DNA of 64,000 nucleotides from Fictibacillus nanhaiensis (lineage in GTDB: Bacteria > Bacillota > Bacilli > Bacillales > Fictibacillaceae), in contig JAEACG010000002.1 in assembly GCA_016401345.1 (NCBI GenBank), positions 124,001 to 188,000 of the forward strand, read 5' to 3'. The notes beneath the pieces were generated by a model that worked only from the letters and a program-made list of their open reading frames with translations, was not told where the DNA came from and searched no databases. Below are positions 60,626 to 64,000 of the stretch, piece by piece. Position numbers and translations under genes: made by a program. Numbering within the stretch: the first letter of the stretch is position 1; each line of letters begins with the position of its first letter.

Positions 60626-62341
60626 ATGAAACTGGAAGCGCTTCCGATTATAAAAGGTGATTTTAATCTACAAGATTATGAGGCTACATACGGAGCATTT
60701 GATTGGAAAGACATTGAAAAAGAATTCTCCTGGCACAAGACAGGACGAGTTAATATGGCATATGAAGCTATAGACCGTCATGCAGCATCCCATCGTAAAA
60801 ACAAAGTAGCACTCTACTTTTCAGATCAAAAAAGAGATGAGAAGTATACGTTTAAAGACATGAAAGAGATGTCTAACAAAGCAGGTAATATGTTACGCCA
60901 AATAGGTGTTGAAAAAGGAGATCGCGTCTTCATCTTCATGCCGCGTTCACCTGAACTTTACTTTACGTTCCTTGGAGCAATCAAGCTCGGAGCAATCGTT
61001 GGCCCATTGTTTGAAGCATTCATGGAGGGGGCAGTAAGAGATAGACTTGAAGATAGTGAGGCAAAAGTGCTTGTTACCACGCCAGCGCTTTTAGAGCGTG
61101 TCCCGGTTGATCAGCTGCCAAAATTGAAAAATGTTATTTTGGTAGGAGAAGATATTAAAGAAGAGGGACCATATGTAAATTATTTTAATCGTATGGAAAA
61201 AGCATCGAAGGATCTAGATATTGAATGGGTGGATCGTGAAGATGGATTAATCCTTCACTATACGTCTGGATCGACGGGGAAACCAAAAGGTGTGCTACAT
61301 GTTCATAATGCGATGCTTCAGCATTTCCAAACTTCAAAATGGGTACTTGATCTAAAAGAAGATGATGTTTACTGGTGTACGGCAGATCCGGGCTGGGTGA
61401 CAGGAACTTCTTATGGTATATTCGGGCCATGGTTGAACGGTACATCAAGTGTCATTCGCGGGGGGCGTTTTTCACCTGAAGATTGGTATGGAACGATTGA
61501 AAATTATGGTGTAACGATCTGGTACAGTGCTCCAACTGCTTTTCGTATGTTGATGGGTGCTGGAGACGAAGTGGTAAAGAAATTTGATATGTCTTCACTT
61601 CGACATATTTTAAGTGTAGGTGAACCTCTTAACCCTGAGGTCGTTAGATGGGGAATGAAGGTGTTTAACTTACGGATACATGATAACTGGTGGATGACGG
61701 AAACAGGTGGTCAGTTAATCAGCAACTACCCAGCGATGGAAATTAAACCTGGTTCGATGGGTAAACCGTTCCCAGGGATAGAAGCAGCGATCATTGACGA
61801 CCAAGATAACATCTTACCACCATATCGTATGGGCAATCTTGCTATCAAAAAAGGATGGCCTTCCATGATGCGAGCAATCTGGAACAATCCTGAAAAATAC
61901 GATTCATATTTCACGCCAGGTGGTTGGTATGTTTCCGGAGATTCTGCTTATATGGATGAAGATGGCTACTTCTGGTTCCAAGGTAGAATTGATGATGTTA
62001 TCATGACTTCTGGAGAACGAGTCGGGCCGTTTGAAGTGGAAAGTAAACTCGTAGAACACCCTGCTGTTGCGGAAGCCGGTGTTATCGGAAAACCCGATCC
62101 TGTTCGAGGCGAGATCATTAAGGCGTTCATCGCCCTTCGTTCTGGCTATGAAGCAAGTGATGAGCTGATCGAGGAAATCCGAAGTTTTGTAAAAGCTGGT
62201 CTTGCTGCACATGCGGCACCACGTGAAATAGAATTCCGCGATAAGCTTCCGAAGACAAGAAGCGGTAAGATTATGCGTCGTGTTCTTAAAGCGTGGGAGC
62301 TTGATCTACCGACAGGTGATCTTTCTACGATGGAAGATTAA
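60626..62341 (+). CDS. acsA: Acetyl-CoA synthetase AcsA
   Basis: A 571-residue AMP-forming ligase, almost identical in length to B. subtilis AcsA (572). HYTSGSTGKPKGV is the P-loop-like A3 motif, ADPGWVTG and WWMTETGGQL the adenylation motifs, SGDSAYMDEDGYFWFQGRIDD the hinge, and KLPKTRSGKIMRR contains the catalytic lysine that AcuA acetylates. It turns acetate, ATP and CoA into acetyl-CoA. The ATG at 60626 has GGGAG eight bases upstream. Control by CcpA and by AcuA/AcuC acetylation is likely. Confidence 0.97.
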   Translation: MKLEALPIIKGDFNLQDYEATYGAFDWKDIEKEFSWHKTGRVNMAYEAIDRHAASHRKNKVALYFSDQKRDEKYTFKDMKEMSNKAGNMLRQIGVEKGDRVFIFMPRSPELYFTFLGAIKLGAIVGPLFEAFMEGAVRDRLEDSEAKVLVTTPALLERVPVDQLPKLKNVILVGEDIKEEGPYVNYFNRMEKASKDLDIEWVDREDGLILHYTSGSTGKPKGVLHVHNAMLQHFQTSKWVLDLKEDDVYWCTADPGWVTGTSYGIFGPWLNGTSSVIRGGRFSPEDWYGTIENYGVTIWYSAPTAFRMLMGAGDEVVKKFDMSSLRHILSVGEPLNPEVVRWGMKVFNLRIHDNWWMTETGGQLISNYPAMEIKPGSMGKPFPGIEAAIIDDQDNILPPYRMGNLAIKKGWPSMMRAIWNNPEKYDSYFTPGGWYVSGDSAYMDEDGYFWFQGRIDDVIMTSGERVGPFEVESKLVEHPAVAEAGVIGKPDPVRGEIIKAFIALRSGYEASDELIEEIRSFVKAGLAAHAAPREIEFRDKLPKTRSGKIMRRVLKAWELDLPTGDLSTMED

Positions 62342-62350
62342 TAACAATGA

Positions 62351-62380
62351 AAAACCCTCGAATCAATTCGAGGGTTTTTT
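62351..62380. terminator. Bidirectional terminator between acsA and the PBP gene
   Basis: AACCCTCGAAT / ATTCGAGGGTT with a very short loop; A run before and T run after. The PBP stop codon is within it. Confidence 0.88.
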
Positions 62381-64000
62381 CTTATTATTGTTTTGTGTTG
62401 TGGCTGGTGGCGGATCACCAGTGCCAGGATCTGTAGGTTCAGTTGGTGGCGGCGGTGGATCTTGTGGTTCATCAGGCTTATCAGGTTTATCTCCATCTCC
62501 TTCTGTTGGAGGTGTTGGTGGCTCAGCTGGTGGCTTCTTTTCACCGACCTGAACTTTTGTTTGTGCGGGAGATTCTTTTCCAGCAATATCCACTGCTGTA
62601 ACATAAACGACTCCGGCAGGTACTTTTGCAGAAGTTTTATCAGCGGTCACAGAACCGATCTTCTTAAATGATGTACCATCTGAAGAGTGATAGATGCGGT
62701 AACCAATTACATCATTCTCTCCATGTGACGCCCAAGAAAGCACGCCATCCGACATTTTTGCGCCCGCAACAGCGGAAGGGACTTTGCCGTTCTCTTTTAA
62801 CTCTTTTTCAGGAACAATGTTGTTCAATAGATTCGTTGTATTCGTTAATTTGTTTAGCGCTTCTAATCCAAGTTCGCGTAGGAACTCTTCCTTAATCAGA
62901 ACACCATCTTTTGTGAACTCTTGTGGTGTTGAAGGAAGTGCCTTATACTTCGCATCGCCTACAAGCACATAACGACCTTTTGTGAGTGTGTCGTCCACTT
63001 CATTAGGTGTAAACTTCGCATTAAACAGATCAGTCGTTACGAGTCCAGCACTTCGACAAAGATCAGAAGGCAGTTTACCCGATATTCCACAGATCTCACG
63101 ACGTACGATTCCTGAAGGCATTGCGAATTGCTTGTCAGCGTCTACGAGCTGTGGTGAATGTTTATAAGCAGCATTTATAAGTTGTGCCCATATTGTTTGG
63201 TTTCTTTGCCCGGTGTTACCCGCTAGGTCAGCTGGAGTATCATAACCAATCCAAACACCGAACGTTACGTTAGGATTTGATGCAACAAACCATGAGTCTT
63301 TATCCGCATTTGTTGTTCCTGTTTTACCAGCCCAATCTGATTGGAAAGCTAGTTTGCGAGGAACACCTGATGCCGTTCCAGAAGACAGAACATCTCTCAT
63401 CATGTCAATTAATAGATAGGATGTTTGTGGACTATATACTGGTTTCGCTTCACTTTTATGTTGGTAGATGACTTCACCATCATTAGATTCAATGCGTTCA
63501 ATCATATATGCATCAACAAAATTTCCTCCGTTTGCGAAGGTAGAGAAAGCGTTAACGTTTTCTTCAACGGTGATTCCTACATCCAAGGCACCCAGAGCCA
63601 TTGCATTTTGTGTACGATCGCCTTTCGTAAGGCTCGTTACACCCATCTGCATTAGTTTCTCAGTAGCTTTCATATGATCTACACGTTGATAAGATTTAAT
63701 AGCTGGTATGTTTCTTGATTTTTTTAAAGAATGTCGAACTGATACAAGACCATCGAAATCCATATCATAGTTATTTGGCTTCCATGTTCCTAATGCAATT
63801 GGTGTATCAGGAACGATTGAACCTGGTTGAACTTTACCTGTTTCCAATGCGTAAGAATAAGCAAGCAATGGTTTCATCGTTGATCCGTTTTGACGAGGAG
63901 CTCTCATCGCATGGTTGGTTTGTTCGCGGTTAAAATCACGTCCTCCAACAAAACTGATGATCTTTCCTGTCTTGTTTTCTATCAAAGTTGCACCGACTTC
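62363..64000 (-). CDS. Class A penicillin-binding protein, C-terminal part (partial)
   Basis: The last 545 or so residues of a class A PBP; the transglycosylase domain and start lie beyond the right edge (the frame continues to 64000). Transpeptidase motifs are STMK (SxxK, catalytic Ser), SRN (SxN) and KTGTT. After the domain comes a FN3-like module (about 90 residues, GAKMSDGVLSWASHGENDVIGYRIY and so on). The last 60 residues are Pro/Asp/Glu/Lys-rich (PPAEPPTPPTEGDGD, QDPPPPPTEPTDPGTG). It cross-links peptidoglycan outside the membrane. It is convergent with acsA. Confidence 0.9.
   Translation of the reverse strand, partial: EVGATLIENKTGKIISFVGGRDFNREQTNHAMRAPRQNGSTMKPLLAYSYALETGKVQPGSIVPDTPIALGTWKPNNYDMDFDGLVSVRHSLKKSRNIPAIKSYQRVDHMKATEKLMQMGVTSLTKGDRTQNAMALGALDVGITVEENVNAFSTFANGGNFVDAYMIERIESNDGEVIYQHKSEAKPVYSPQTSYLLIDMMRDVLSSGTASGVPRKLAFQSDWAGKTGTTNADKDSWFVASNPNVTFGVWIGYDTPADLAGNTGQRNQTIWAQLINAAYKHSPQLVDADKQFAMPSGIVRREICGISGKLPSDLCRSAGLVTTDLFNAKFTPNEVDDTLTKGRYVLVGDAKYKALPSTPQEFTKDGVLIKEEFLRELGLEALNKLTNTTNLLNNIVPEKELKENGKVPSAVAGAKMSDGVLSWASHGENDVIGYRIYHSSDGTSFKKIGSVTADKTSAKVPAGVVYVTAVDIAGKESPAQTKVQVGEKKPPAEPPTPPTEGDGDKPDKPDEPQDPPPPPTEPTDPGTGDPPPATTQNNNKKKPSN

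Noticed and set aside
62280-62552. Plus-strand frame ending in Gly/Ser repeats
   Set aside because: Antisense of the proline-rich tail of the PBP; the reverse complement of Pro codons gives Gly.

Overview
This window comes from an endospore-forming Bacillaceae chromosome. The evidence is the spore genes (cotJ operon, cse60), a bacillithiol-pathway protein (ytxJ), a leuS T-box, low GC content, and a gene order that largely follows the yt* region of Bacillus subtilis (leuS, amyX, queDEC, murC, ytxGHJ, aroA, ccpA, acuABC, acsA). The dispersed repeats and the neighbourhood look like Fictibacillus or a close relative; that genus guess is inference only. There is no phage, no insertion sequence, no CRISPR array and no rRNA or tRNA gene.

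Left part (1-19.2 kb): the cotJ spore-coat operon leaves the window at the left edge. A VOC protein and a gamma-carbonic-anhydrase-like protein (ytoA) meet tail to tail. ytpA-ytpB (lipase and large terpene synthase) follow. Facing them is ytqA-ytqB, a tRNA wobble-uridine modification pair, then an MFS transporter and bioY behind a BirA-like operator. leuS has its own promoter and a T-box leader with a Leu CUC specifier, and ytwF follows it. Then come a PAS-GGDEF-EAL protein with a sigma-D-like promoter, an SDR protein, cse60, ytfP, the MurJ-type flippase ytgP, a DUF6884 protein, a pseudouridine synthase, a PRC-barrel protein with a strong sigma-B-like promoter, and ytzE.

Middle part (19.2-43.6 kb): a promoter-to-terminator unit without a long reading frame (putative structured RNA) lies between ytzE and a yugO-type K+ channel. 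Then follow pepV, a second MFS transporter, ytkP, thpR-ytlQ-ytlR, a small membrane protein, pullulanase amyX, ytmP, ytzH, trmB and the lactonase-like ytnP. A preQ1-I riboswitch controls queD-queE-queC. ytoP, a DUF84 protein, a divergent MltG, a methyl-accepting chemotaxis protein with a near-consensus sigma-D promoter, a PTS-EIIC-like membrane protein, ytpP, a separate queF and ytpQ complete this part.

Right part (43.7-64 kb): the DNA translocase sftA, a nicotinate phosphoribosyltransferase, murC, an M29 aminopeptidase, ytxG-ytxH-ytxJ (sigma-B-like promoter), a large FtsA/PilM-like actin-fold protein, aroA, ccpA, mtnN, and the divergent acuA-acuB-acuC / acsA pair, which share a cre-like site that the nearby CcpA could bind. 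The window ends inside a class A penicillin-binding protein with a proline-rich tail.

The least explained structures are in intergenic DNA. Three gaps carry short degenerate repeats with a strict 20-21 bp period and a different core word in each gap. Three copies of a dispersed element share GC-rich core words, and two of them are bounded by AGTTGATT/AATCAACT. Two genes have their ribosome binding site inside the terminator stem of the gene upstream. All calls rest on reading the sequence and knowledge of the families; no database search was run.
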